A DNA stretch of 22,095 nt from an uncultured Clostridia bacterium (lineage in GTDB: Bacteria > Bacillota > Clostridia > Oscillospirales > Oscillospiraceae), in assembly GCA_937915065.1 (NCBI GenBank), contig CALDMR010000173.1, forward strand, positions 1 through 22,095. The letters run 5' to 3'. This document shows, piece by piece, positions 15,417-22,095 of this stretch (its first letter is position 1; each line of letters begins with the position of its first letter). A model generated the notes under the pieces. The model ran no database searches and was not told where the DNA came from. It saw only the letters and a program-made list of their open reading frames with translations. The position numbers and the translations under genes were made by a program.

Positions 15417-15505
15417 GACAGGTTTCCACACCCTGTCCAAGCGCCGCTATGCGGTGTTCGTCCGGCGTTCCATCACGCCGTTCTCTAAACAAAAAATGGA
15501 AGGAA
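15417..15505 (+). promoter_or_regulatory. Structured queT leader, candidate preQ1 riboswitch
   Basis: Three consecutive hairpins: GACAGG/CCTGTC with loop TTTCCACAC (15417-15437), GCGCCGC/GCGGTGT (15441-15457) and CGGCGT/ACGCCG (15463-15480). A single-stranded CTAAAC-A-rich segment and the SD GGAAGGAA (15498-15505) follow. The TTCC of the first loop can pair with GGAA of the SD, forming a pseudoknot that would hide the ribosome binding site. queT genes are known targets of preQ1 riboswitches, and the preQ1-III class was described from queT leaders in Ruminococcaceae. The class is not proven here. Confidence 0.6.
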
Positions 15506-15512
15506 CAAAAGA

Positions 15513-16037
15513 ATGATGAAAAACTACTCTGTCCGTCAACTGACCCTGGCCGCCGTCATCGGCGCGCTGTATGCCGTGCTCACCATGACCGCCTCTGTTT
15601 TCGGCGTCACCTATGGCCCCATCCAGTGCCGCGTGTCCGAAGCCCTGTGTGTGCTCCCCTTCTTCTTTCCCGAGGCGAAGTGGGGCTTATTTATCGGCTG
15701 TCTGGTGGCCAACATCCTCAGCCCCTACGGGCTGCCCGATGTGGTGCTGGGCTCCCTGGCCACGCTGCTGGCCGCCTGTGTCACTGCAAAGCTCCCGGCA
15801 AAGTGGAAATGGCTGGCCCCGCTGCCCCCTGTTATCAGCAACGCTTTGATCATCGGCGCGCTGCTGGGTTGGTACGGCGCCGGCTTCGGCCCCGCATTCG
15901 GCGCGGCTTTCGCATTCAACGCTGCCACCGTGGGTCTGGGCGAACTGATCGCCTGTTATGTATTCGGCGGCATCCTGTTGATCGCTCTGCCGAAAATCGC
16001 CTTTTTCCGCAATCTGCTGCCGGCGGACAGAACTTAA
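15513..16037 (+). CDS. queT: QueT family transporter, queuosine precursor uptake
   Basis: 174-residue membrane protein of the QueT family (PF06177, COG4708), thought to be the membrane S-component that imports the queuosine precursor preQ1 or queuine with a shared energy-coupling module. About five or six hydrophobic helices are visible, with the family signature YGPIQCRVSEALCVLPFFFP near residues 34-53 and NILSPYGLPDVVLGSLATLLA. The first of two tandem ATGs follows GGAAGGAA by 7 bases. The leader is structured and probably senses preQ1. No queuosine biosynthesis genes are adjacent, which fits salvage. galU follows after 54 bases with only a short hairpin between. Confidence 0.92.
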   Translation: MMKNYSVRQLTLAAVIGALYAVLTMTASVFGVTYGPIQCRVSEALCVLPFFFPEAKWGLFIGCLVANILSPYGLPDVVLGSLATLLAACVTAKLPAKWKWLAPLPPVISNALIIGALLGWYGAGFGPAFGAAFAFNAATVGLGELIACYVFGGILLIALPKIAFFRNLLPADRT

Positions 16038-16041
16038 CCCT

Positions 16042-16060
16042 GCGGCGCCCCGGGCGCCGC
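16042..16060 (+). terminator. Short GC hairpin between queT and galU
   Basis: GCGGCGCC and GGCGCCGC with a 3-base loop, 4 bases after the queT stop. There is no T-run, so it may only attenuate transcription or protect the mRNA end. Confidence 0.45.
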
Positions 16061-16091
16061 ACTATTATAAGGAAATGTGAGGTTTCATTTC

Positions 16092-16961
16092 ATGAAAGTC
16101 AGAAAAGCCGTGATCCCCGCCGCGGGACTTGGCACCCGCATGCTGCCCGTCACCAAAACTGTGCCCAAAGAGATGCTTCCCATGGTGGATCGCCCCGTGA
16201 TGCAGTATATTGTGGAAGAAGCTGTAAACGCCGGCATCGAGGATATCCTCATCATCACCAACCGCGGAAAAGATGTGATGGAGGATTATTTCGACTATGC
16301 CCCGGAACTGGAGGACAAGCTTCGCCGCGCAGGCAAGGACGACCTGATCGAATTGGTGCATAAGCCCGCCAACCTGGCCAACATTTTCTTCGTGCGCCAG
16401 AAGCAGACCCTGGGCCTGGGCCACGCGATTTATCAGGCCCGCCGTTTCGTGGGCAACGAACCCTTTGCCGTCCTGCTGGGAGACGATATCATCCGCGCCC
16501 AGCAGCCTGTGATCGGCCAGCTGATCCGCGCCGCAGAGAAGTATGAAGCCTCTGCCATCGGTGTGCAGCAGGTGAGCGACGAGGCCATCAGCCGCTATTC
16601 CTCCGTGGCCGTTTCCCCTCTGGAAGAGCGGGTATTCAGCGTGTCTGACCTGAACGAAAAGCCCTCCCCCGCAGAAAAATTTTCCAACTATGCCATCCTG
16701 GGCCGCTATGTGCTGATGCCGGAGATTTTTGAGATCCTGAAAAACCAGGCTCCCGGCTACGGCGGCGAGATCCAGCTGACCGACGGCCTTGAGACCCTGT
16801 GCCACAAAGAGCGCATGGTTGCTGTGGACTTTGAAGGCCGCCGGTATGACACGGGTAACCTCTGCGGCTTCCTGGAAGCCACCCTGGAAATTGCTCTGGA
16901 TCATCCCGAAACCGGCGCATGGCTCAAGCAGTATATGCAGGACAAAGCCAAAACGTTTTAA
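16092..16961 (+). CDS. galU: UTP-glucose-1-phosphate uridylyltransferase
   Basis: 289-residue nucleotidyltransferase that makes UDP-glucose from UTP and glucose 1-phosphate for cell-surface polysaccharide and glycolipid synthesis. The N-terminal nucleotide loop KAVIPAAGLGTRMLPVTKTVPKEMLP, then DRPVMQYIVEEAV, QKQTLGLGHAIYQAR, FAVLLGDD, KPSPAEKFSNYAILGRYVL, GGEIQLTDGL and YDTGNLCGFLEA are all characteristic of GalU. I prefer the ATG at 16092 (GAGG 9 bases upstream) over the in-frame GTG at 16077. It sits between a weak hairpin and a strong terminator. Confidence 0.95.
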   Translation: MKVRKAVIPAAGLGTRMLPVTKTVPKEMLPMVDRPVMQYIVEEAVNAGIEDILIITNRGKDVMEDYFDYAPELEDKLRRAGKDDLIELVHKPANLANIFFVRQKQTLGLGHAIYQARRFVGNEPFAVLLGDDIIRAQQPVIGQLIRAAEKYEASAIGVQQVSDEAISRYSSVAVSPLEERVFSVSDLNEKPSPAEKFSNYAILGRYVLMPEIFEILKNQAPGYGGEIQLTDGLETLCHKERMVAVDFEGRRYDTGNLCGFLEATLEIALDHPETGAWLKQYMQDKAKTF

Positions 16962-16973
16962 GTTTATCCTTTG

Positions 16974-17004
16974 GCGGCCGCCCAGTGGGGCGGCCGCTTT
17001 TTTT
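16974..17004 (+). terminator. Rho-independent terminator of galU
   Basis: GCGGCCGCCC and GGGCGGCCGC form a 10-bp perfect stem with an AGTG loop followed by seven T. Confidence 0.95.
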
Positions 17005-17085
17005 GCTTAAACGGCTTCCCCCGGTTTCTCCTTCTTCCCGCCAATTTTTTGTAATGAAACCGTAACATACAAACTGCACACTTCA

Positions 17086-17094
17086 TGTTATAAT
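17086..17094 (+). promoter_or_regulatory. Extended -10 promoter of the SLH protein gene
   Basis: TGTTATAAT: the TGn extension plus a perfect TATAAT at 17089-17094. CATACA at 17066-17071 is a weak -35 at 17 bases. The start codon is about 33 bases downstream. Confidence 0.65.
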
Positions 17095-17126
17095 GATTTT
17101 ACAAAAAACGAAGGGAGTTGACCTGC

Positions 17127-18185
17127 TTGAAGCGATGGCTTGCTGTACTGCCGGCCCTGGTTATGGCGCTTTGCCTGTGCACCGGTGCATTTGCCGCCGA
17201 AAAGGGCGGTTTTTCCAATTTCCAACCTGTCAATTCCTATTCCTATGATTCCTTTTCCGATGTTTCCGGCTGGTATGCCAGCTATGTTTCCACCGCCTAT
17301 ACCCTGGGCCTGATGCAGGGCAGCACCAGCCCCTACGGCGAGCCTGTCTTCAAACCCGATGGCGTGATTACCCTGGCCGAAACCATCACGCTGGCTGACC
17401 GCATCCACAGCACCTATGCCGGCAACGGGGAGATCTTCGTTCAAGGCGATGTGTGGTACCAGGTCTATGTGGACTACGCCCTGGAACAGGGCATCCTCTC
17501 CCCCGGAGAATGCGGGAACTACAACCAGCCCGCCACCCGAGCTCAGTTTGCCAGCATTTTGGAACGCGCCCTGCCCGACGAGGCTTATCCGGAGATCAAC
17601 ACCGTGGAAATCGGCGCCATTCCCGATCTGGAAATGGATCAGAAATATGCCTTCAGCGTGTACACCCTTTACCGCGCCGGCGTACTGACGGGCAGCAGCC
17701 TGGGTGCGTTCCAGCCCGACAGCTACATGACCCGCAAAGAGGTAGCCGCCGTGGCCGCCCGCATGGTTCGGCCCGATCTGCGCCAGTCTTTCGATCTCTA
17801 CGCCCCCCTGTATGTGGGATTCACCCTGGGCGGCAACAACCAGAGCAGCGTGGGCATCACCGGCCTGACCATGACCACCGAGGGGGAAACCTGCTATCTC
17901 ACCATCGATTTCAAAAGCCAGGAAAGCCGTTTCCTCTCCATTATGAACGCCTCGGAAAGCCTGTATATTCTGAAAGTCATGGTCATCGATCCCGGCACAG
18001 AGCATTTTACCTTCGCCTTCCCCATGGCCACCCTGCAGGAAATTTATGATTCCTCCAAAAACCCCGACAGCGAGCAGCTGATCATGGAGTTTTACGCCAA
18101 CGGCGATCCCAGCTCTGTCACAGACCGGTTCTACATCGCGATCAATCAGTTTGCAAAATACTTTGAAGAAAGCCCATCCGCTTAA
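17127..18185 (+). CDS. Secreted S-layer homology (SLH) domain protein
   Basis: 352 residues. A signal peptide (MKRWLAVLPALVMALCLC...GAFA, cleavage after about residue 23) is followed by three SLH repeats. The first contains FSDVSGWYASYVSTAYTLGLMQG and ITLAETITLADRI; the second VWYQVYVDYALEQGIL and ATRAQFASILERAL; the third YAFSVYTLYRAGVLTGSS, FQPDSYMTRKEVAAVAARMV. About 130 C-terminal residues form a domain I do not recognise. SLH repeats bind pyruvylated secondary cell-wall polymer, so the protein is probably anchored to the cell surface. The TTG at 17127 is preferred because AAGGGAG is 9 bases upstream; the in-frame TTG at 17118 directly abuts that SD. It is a single gene ending in a large palindromic terminator. 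Confidence 0.88.
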   Translation: MKRWLAVLPALVMALCLCTGAFAAEKGGFSNFQPVNSYSYDSFSDVSGWYASYVSTAYTLGLMQGSTSPYGEPVFKPDGVITLAETITLADRIHSTYAGNGEIFVQGDVWYQVYVDYALEQGILSPGECGNYNQPATRAQFASILERALPDEAYPEINTVEIGAIPDLEMDQKYAFSVYTLYRAGVLTGSSLGAFQPDSYMTRKEVAAVAARMVRPDLRQSFDLYAPLYVGFTLGGNNQSSVGITGLTMTTEGETCYLTIDFKSQESRFLSIMNASESLYILKVMVIDPGTEHFTFAFPMATLQEIYDSSKNPDSEQLIMEFYANGDPSSVTDRFYIAINQFAKYFEESPSA

Positions 18186-18220
18186 AGGTTCTGTTTTCCC
18201 TGTTTTCTCTTCTCTTCATC

Positions 18221-18260
18221 AAAAACCGCCCGCAGGAGCATGCTCCTGCGGGCGGTTTTT
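18221..18260. terminator. Bidirectional terminator, 40-base perfect palindrome
   Basis: A 20-base arm beginning AAAAACCGCCCGCAGG is followed directly by its exact reverse complement, with no unpaired bases between. T-runs end both strands. It serves the converging SLH and kinase-like genes, and the stop codon of the latter begins inside it. Confidence 0.92.
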
Positions 18261-19077
18261 AGTTGATCCCCGGCTGATTTTCCGCGCTTTTCTTTACATA
18301 GGCTTTCGGGCTTAAGGCGTCTGCCATCTCCACCATCACATGGTCAAAGCCCCCTACATAATCAAACGCTGCATCGTTGATCCGGTAAATCGGGCTTTTT
18401 TCATTGGGCAGCGTCACTGTGATGCGGGTGCCCTTTCCCACCTGGGATTCGGCAAGGATTCTGCCGCCGTGGGCCTCTGCAATGGCGCGGCACAGCGGCA
18501 GTCCCAGTCCCAATCCATGGGGCATGGGGTCCATGCGTTCGCTGTGCAGATAGCGGTCAAACAGCGTTTCCATCTTATCCCGGGCAATGCCGCAGCCCGT
18601 ATCGGCAACAGAAAGCAGCACATCCTCGGCCCGAACCTGGAGGGCCAGTGTCACTGTGCCCCCCGCCGGCGTAAATTTGACCGCATTGGAAACAAGATTC
18701 AGCACCAACCGCTCCAGAAGCCCCCCGTTGCACAGGATCACGCAGCTGCGCTGCGCGCACACAAAGCGGAACTCCAGCCCCTCTTCCTCCACCAGAGGAC
18801 GCAGCCGGTCGCTGAGACGGGCGCACAGGGCCGCAATATCTTCATTGCGCTGCTCCCGCAGGACTGCTTTTCCATCCAACAGCTCCGCCGCAGACAGATT
18901 CCCCGCCAGGCGCAGCAGGCGGTGATAACTCTGGTTCAGCAGGTCTGTTCCCGGCGCCCCCTCCCGCACCAGCTTCTGCAAACTCACATACAGAATGCTG
19001 AGGGGGCCGCGCATCTGGGCAGCCACATTCGGCAAAACCTCGTTTAATAATTTTTCTTCTTCGTTTCGATCTGCCAC
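18259..19077 (-). CDS. Histidine-kinase-like ATPase without sensor domain or phospho-accepting histidine
   Basis: 272 residues. A short dimerisation-type helical pair (about 10-70) precedes a complete GHKL ATPase domain: N-box NLVSNAVKF (N131), G1 DTGCGI (D159), G2 GLGLGL (188-193) and GKGTRITVTLP near 215-224. In the H-box position, where kinases have SHELRTPL, this protein has AAQMRGPL (19-26): the R, P and L are kept but the histidine is alanine. There is no membrane segment, no sensor domain and no adjacent response regulator. It may be a pseudokinase or an ATP-dependent partner of another regulator (inference). The GTG start at 19077 has AAAGGA about 8 bases upstream. About 45 residues after the ATPase domain match nothing I know. 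Confidence 0.85.
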   Translation of the reverse strand: MADRNEEEKLLNEVLPNVAAQMRGPLSILYVSLQKLVREGAPGTDLLNQSYHRLLRLAGNLSAAELLDGKAVLREQRNEDIAALCARLSDRLRPLVEEEGLEFRFVCAQRSCVILCNGGLLERLVLNLVSNAVKFTPAGGTVTLALQVRAEDVLLSVADTGCGIARDKMETLFDRYLHSERMDPMPHGLGLGLPLCRAIAEAHGGRILAESQVGKGTRITVTLPNEKSPIYRINDAAFDYVGGFDHVMVEMADALSPKAYVKKSAENQPGIN

Positions 19078-19211
19078 GGTCCATTCCTTTCTGACGCAAG
19101 ACTTTCTTGGTTAGCATCGGCAGAAGTCACGATTTTACCGGCGCCAAATTTATCATTTTCAGGCAAAAAGCCGAAATACGTATCAAAATGACAGAAAAGT
19201 AACTTCTAAGC

Positions 19212-19240
19212 ACTTTAGTTATCTTATCAGATTTTGTCAA
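19212..19240 (-). promoter_or_regulatory. Putative promoter of the kinase-like gene
   Basis: On the minus strand a perfect TTGACA (19235-19240), 17 bases, TAAAGT (19212-19217, 4/6). A second TTGACA lies about 35 bases further upstream. The leader is about 135 bases. Confidence 0.45.
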
Positions 19241-19355
19241 AAAAGCAAGAAAAGTGTCTACTTCTGTCAAAATCCGTCTGTCTTAACAGCGTTTTCAACG
19301 AATAACCCCAAAATTATTTGTCTAAAATGACGTATATTCTTGAAGCCGATTTCGG

Positions 19356-19361
19356 TATAAT
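19356..19361 (+). promoter_or_regulatory. -10 box of the glyceraldehyde-3-phosphate dehydrogenase gene
   Basis: A perfect TATAAT about 56 bases before the start codon. No convincing -35 lies 16-18 bases upstream. I see no gene in 19241-19355. Confidence 0.5.
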
Positions 19362-19416
19362 AATGCCAGTTAAAGGTTTTTTATATTGCCTGAATCAATT
19401 AAGGAGGATACTGAAA

Positions 19417-20433
19417 ATGTCTATCAAAATTGGTATCAATGGTTTTGGCCGTATCGGCCGTCTGGTGCTGCGGGCCGGCATCAACCGCGAAGGCGTGGAG
19501 TTTGTTGGCATCAACGATCCCTTTATCTCCCCTGATTACATGGCCTACATGCTGAAATACGACTCCGTCCATGGCCGCTTCCAGGGCACCATCGAAGTTA
19601 AAGAAGACGCCATTGTGGTCAACGGCCACGAAATCAAGGTTTTCAACGAGATGGAAGCCAAGAACATTCCCTGGGGCCAGATCGGCGCTGAATATGTTGT
19701 CGAAGCCACCGGCATCAACCTGACCAAGGAAAAGTCCCAGGCTCATCTGGACGCCGGCGCCAAGAAGGTCGTGATGTCCGCTCCCTCCAAGGACGACACC
19801 CCCATGTTCGTCATGGGCGTGAACCACAAGACATATGATCCTTCCATGAATTTTGTATCCAACGCTTCCTGCACCACCAACTGCCTGGCTCCTCTGACCA
19901 AGGTCGTTAACGATGCATTCGGTGTGGAAATGGGCCTGATGACCACTGTCCACGCCACCACTGCCACCCAGAAGACCGTTGACGGCCCCTCCAAGAAGGA
20001 CTGGCGCGGCGGCCGTGCAGCCAACGGCAATATCATCCCCTCTTCCACCGGCGCTGCAAAGGCAGTGGGCAAGGTGATCCCCGAACTGAACGGCAAGCTG
20101 ACCGGTATGTCCATGCGTGTGCCCACGCTGGATGTGTCCGTGGTCGACCTGACGGTTCAGCTGAAGAATCCTGCCACCTATGACGAGATCTGCGCCGCCA
20201 TGAAGGCCGCTTCCGAGGGCGAACTGAAGGGCATCCTGGGCTACACCGATGAAGACGTGGTTTCCACCGACTTCACCGGCGAGACCTGCACCTCCGTGTT
20301 CGATGCCAAGGCCGGTATCGCTCTGACCGATAAGTTCGTCAAGCTGGTTGCCTGGTACGACAACGAGGCCGGTTATTCCAACAAGGTCGTCGACCTGATC
20401 CAGTATATGTACTCTGTGGATCACAAGGCATAA
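19417..20433 (+). CDS. gap: Glyceraldehyde-3-phosphate dehydrogenase, phosphorylating, type I
   Basis: 338-residue glycolytic enzyme oxidising glyceraldehyde 3-phosphate to 1,3-bisphosphoglycerate. It has the Rossmann start KIGINGFGRIGRLVLR, the acidic NAD-binding position in GINDPF, the catalytic signature SNASCTTNCLAPL with C152, VHATTATQKTVDGPS and the C-terminal WYDNEAGYSNKVVDL. The frame is open 33 codons upstream, but AAGGAGG 9 bases before 19417 and the family N-terminus fix this start. Codon use is strongly biased, as expected for a highly expressed gene. The sequence resembles the enterobacterial GapA type (DYMAYMLKYDSVHGRF). Confidence 0.97.
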   Translation: MSIKIGINGFGRIGRLVLRAGINREGVEFVGINDPFISPDYMAYMLKYDSVHGRFQGTIEVKEDAIVVNGHEIKVFNEMEAKNIPWGQIGAEYVVEATGINLTKEKSQAHLDAGAKKVVMSAPSKDDTPMFVMGVNHKTYDPSMNFVSNASCTTNCLAPLTKVVNDAFGVEMGLMTTVHATTATQKTVDGPSKKDWRGGRAANGNIIPSSTGAAKAVGKVIPELNGKLTGMSMRVPTLDVSVVDLTVQLKNPATYDEICAAMKAASEGELKGILGYTDEDVVSTDFTGETCTSVFDAKAGIALTDKFVKLVAWYDNEAGYSNKVVDLIQYMYSVDHKA

Positions 20434-20454
20434 GAAATTTGATCGAAAGCACAC

Positions 20455-20488
20455 AAGGGGCGCTGTTCCTCCGGGAGCAGCGCCCCTT
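20455..20488 (+). terminator. Hairpin after the gap gene
   Basis: AAGGGGCGCTGTTCC pairs with GGAGCAGCGCCCCTT (one G-T pair) around a TCCG tetraloop. No T-run follows, so some read-through into the next gene, 22 bases on, is likely. Confidence 0.7.
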
Positions 20489-20509
20489 GCGCGCGCAGAA
20501 AGGAACCAT

Positions 20510-21256
20510 ATGAAACTCCCCGCCCTCAAAATAGAAACCACCTCCATGTTCCTGCACCTGCTGGCCATGGCATGCATGCTGGGGGATCACCTGTGGGCCA
20601 CAGTCATTCCCGGCAATGGATGGCTCACCTGTATTGGCCGCATCGCCTTCCCCATCTTTGCATTTTTATTGGTGGAAGGTTATTTCCATACGCACGATTT
20701 GAAAAAATACGCCCTGCGCCTGCTGCTGTGGGCGCTGATTTCCGAAATCCCCTTCAATCTAGTCATGGGCAGCACCCTGTTCTATCCCTTCCACCAAAAT
20801 GTACTCTGGACCCTGCTGATCGGCCTGCTCCTGATCCATGTGAATGAGCTGGCCAAAAACACCGGAAAATGGCCGCTGCGTGTGCTGGCCTGTATCGGCA
20901 CCGTGGCCCTGGCCCTGCCCCTGGGATTTGGCACCATGGTGGATTACTACTCCTATGGCATCTGGATAGTCATGGTGTTTTATTTCTTCCATGGCCGGCG
21001 CTGGTGGGATTTTCTGGGGCAGTTTTTGCTGCTGGCCTACATCAATCTGGAGCTCTTTGCCGGTTACAGCTACGAGATCCACCTGTTCGGCACCACCTTC
21101 CTGTTTGCCCAGCAGGGCTTTGCGCTGCTGGCACTGATCCCGATCTGGCTGTACCGCGGCAAACAGGGCCCCCACTCCAAAGCCCTCCAATATACATATT
21201 ATGCATTCTATCCCCTCCATCTTCTGATCCTCGGCCTGATTCAGGTTCTGCGCTGA
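20510..21256 (+). CDS. TraX family integral membrane protein
   Basis: 248-residue polytopic membrane protein of the TraX family (PF05857), with about seven or eight hydrophobic segments. Family features are the early HLLAMACMLGDHLW, IGRIAFPIFAFLLVEGYFHTHDLKKY, LISEIPFNLV and the C-terminal YYAFYPLHLLILGLI. F-plasmid TraX acetylates pilin, but chromosomal Firmicute members are far from any pilus genes and have no known role; they resemble acyltransferase-3 type membrane proteins. AAAGGA lies 5 bases before the ATG. No promoter is visible between it and gap, so it may depend on read-through. Confidence 0.85.
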   Translation: MKLPALKIETTSMFLHLLAMACMLGDHLWATVIPGNGWLTCIGRIAFPIFAFLLVEGYFHTHDLKKYALRLLLWALISEIPFNLVMGSTLFYPFHQNVLWTLLIGLLLIHVNELAKNTGKWPLRVLACIGTVALALPLGFGTMVDYYSYGIWIVMVFYFFHGRRWWDFLGQFLLLAYINLELFAGYSYEIHLFGTTFLFAQQGFALLALIPIWLYRGKQGPHSKALQYTYYAFYPLHLLILGLIQVLR

Positions 21257-21308
21257 TTCCCGCACACCGTTTGACAGGCACCGAAAACCAGAACATACAG
21301 CAAAAAAA

Positions 21309-21338
21309 CAGCCGTGATCCTGCACAGGATCACGGCTG
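21309..21338 (-). terminator. Terminator of pyrG
   Basis: CAGCCGTGATCCT and its complement form a 13-bp stem with a 4-base loop, followed on the minus strand by seven T. It lies 14 bases after the pyrG stop and also faces the end of the TraX-family gene. Confidence 0.92.
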
Positions 21339-21352
21339 CTGCTTTTATATGA

Positions 21353-22095
21353 TTACTGACCTGCCTTTTCCTTTGCTGCCCGGATAAAATCACGGAACAG
21401 GGGATGGGCATGGTTGGGACGGGACTTCAGCTCCGGATGGAACTGCACGCCCACATACCAGGGATGCTCCGGCACTTCCACGATCTCCACCAGGCGGCCA
21501 TTGGGAGACAAACCGCCCAGGCGCAGGCCCGCGCCGGTCAGCGCCTCGCGGTACTCGTTATTGAACTCGTAACGGTGGCGGTGGCGCTCGCTGATCTCAT
21601 CCGCACCGTAAATCTCGTGAACCCGGGCCTCCCGGCTGAGCACGCAGGGATAAGCGCCCAGGCGCATGGTGCCGCCCTTGGACGTCACCGCCACCTGATC
21701 GGGCATAATATCGATCACGGGATATTTTGTGCTGGGATCCAGTTCGCTGGAATGGGCTCCCTCCAGGCCGCAGACATGGCGGGCATATTCCACCACAGCC
21801 ATCTGCATGCCCAGGCAGATGCCAAAGAACGGCACGCCGTTTTCGCGGGCATACCGGGCAGAAGCGATCATGCCCTCGATACCGCGGTCACCGAATCCGC
21901 CGGGCACAATAATGCCGTCCATACCGCCGAGGATCTCTGCCACGTTGGCCCCGGTCACGCCCTCGGAATCCACCCATTCGATCTCCACGCTGACGTCATT
22001 CTCGATGCCGCCGTGGGTCAGGGCTTCCACCACGCTGAGGTAGGCATCATGCAGGGCGGTATACTTGCCCACCAGGGCGATCCGCACCTTGCCTT
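21353..22095 (-). CDS. pyrG: CTP synthase, C-terminal glutaminase part (5' end outside window)
   Basis: CTP synthase aminates UTP to CTP with glutamine and ATP. The visible 247 residues cover the class I glutamine amidotransferase domain: IALVGKYTALHDAYLSVVEAL at its entry, VPGGFGDRGIEGMI, the nucleophile elbow GICLGMQ, GGTMRLGAYPC, ERHRHRYEFNN and the catalytic His-Glu in VQFHPELKSRP. The synthetase half lies beyond the window edge. The frame stays open to the last base; the GTG at 22087 is internal, not a start. The C-terminus is normal. Confidence 0.97.
   Translation of the reverse strand, partial: GKVRIALVGKYTALHDAYLSVVEALTHGGIENDVSVEIEWVDSEGVTGANVAEILGGMDGIIVPGGFGDRGIEGMIASARYARENGVPFFGICLGMQMAVVEYARHVCGLEGAHSSELDPSTKYPVIDIMPDQVAVTSKGGTMRLGAYPCVLSREARVHEIYGADEISERHRHRYEFNNEYREALTGAGLRLGGLSPNGRLVEIVEVPEHPWYVGVQFHPELKSRPNHAHPLFRDFIRAAKEKAGQ

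Noticed and set aside
15417..15437. A preQ1-I type riboswitch formed by the first queT hairpin alone.
   Set aside because: The ACACCC part is reminiscent, but the A-rich tail with a pairing CUAA directly after the stem is missing; a larger class is more likely.
19318..19416. A 33-codon N-terminal extension of the gap gene.
   Set aside because: It spans the TATAAT box and the AAGGAGG site, and the enzyme family starts at the KIGINGFGRIG segment.
19399..20577. A 392-codon open frame on the minus strand over gap.
   Set aside because: It is the antisense shadow of a highly biased gene; the protein is Gly/His-rich and matches no family.
1..22095. CRISPR arrays, tRNA or rRNA genes, insertion sequences or phage genes.
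   Set aside because: I saw no regularly spaced repeats, no cloverleaf with a T-loop consensus, and no transposase or integrase frame on either strand.

Overview
The window looks like the chromosome of an endospore-forming Firmicute of the class Clostridia. It carries SpoIIE with the small gene that follows it, an SLH-domain surface protein, QueT behind a structured leader, TraX-family and AtoE-family membrane proteins, strong AGGAGG ribosome binding sites and many Rho-independent terminators. Gene content and codon use fit a gut Oscillospiraceae/Ruminococcaceae-type bacterium. That placement is inference; no rRNA is present to confirm it.

Left part (1-4.0 kb): three tandem minus-strand genes for AtoE-type short-chain fatty acid transporters, the first cut by the window edge. 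Each of the three has its own housekeeping-type promoter. A hairpin terminator is visible after copies 2 and 3; the 3' end of copy 1 lies outside the window. Copies 1 and 2 are a recent duplication (constant offset of 1753 bases, 8 amino-acid differences in 176 by my reading); copy 3 is more diverged. Next, on the plus strand (4.2-6.6 kb), come spoIIE and a small tail-anchored protein, ending in a hairpin.

A second carboxylate cluster follows (6.7-10.8 kb, minus strand). A PAS/AAA+/Fis sigma-54 activator is followed by a near-consensus -24/-12 promoter that drives a two-gene operon: a fourth, divergent AtoE transporter and a beta-keto acid cleavage enzyme (BKACE, DUF849). The genes suggest regulated uptake of a beta-keto acid and its acetyl-CoA-dependent conversion to an acyl-CoA plus acetoacetate. 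The BKACE lacks the glutamate that, as I recall it, binds the amino group in the lysine-pathway enzyme Kce, so its substrate is probably not 3-keto-5-aminohexanoate. This cluster looks more AT-rich than its surroundings.

Right part (10.9-22.1 kb): mostly housekeeping genes of higher GC. dusB overlaps by 4 bases a gene that joins an ECF-type sigma factor, a zinc-binding anti-sigma domain, a membrane helix and a proline-rich extracytoplasmic tail in one polypeptide. Then come putP (minus), queT behind a leader that resembles a preQ1 riboswitch, galU, an SLH protein, a short histidine-kinase-like protein lacking the phospho-accepting histidine (minus), gapdh, a TraX-family protein, and the glutaminase end of pyrG (minus, cut by the window edge).

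The most interesting points are the sigma/anti-sigma fusion, the sigma-54-controlled transporter/BKACE cassette with an altered active site, the histidine-less kinase, the transporter array, and the queT leader.
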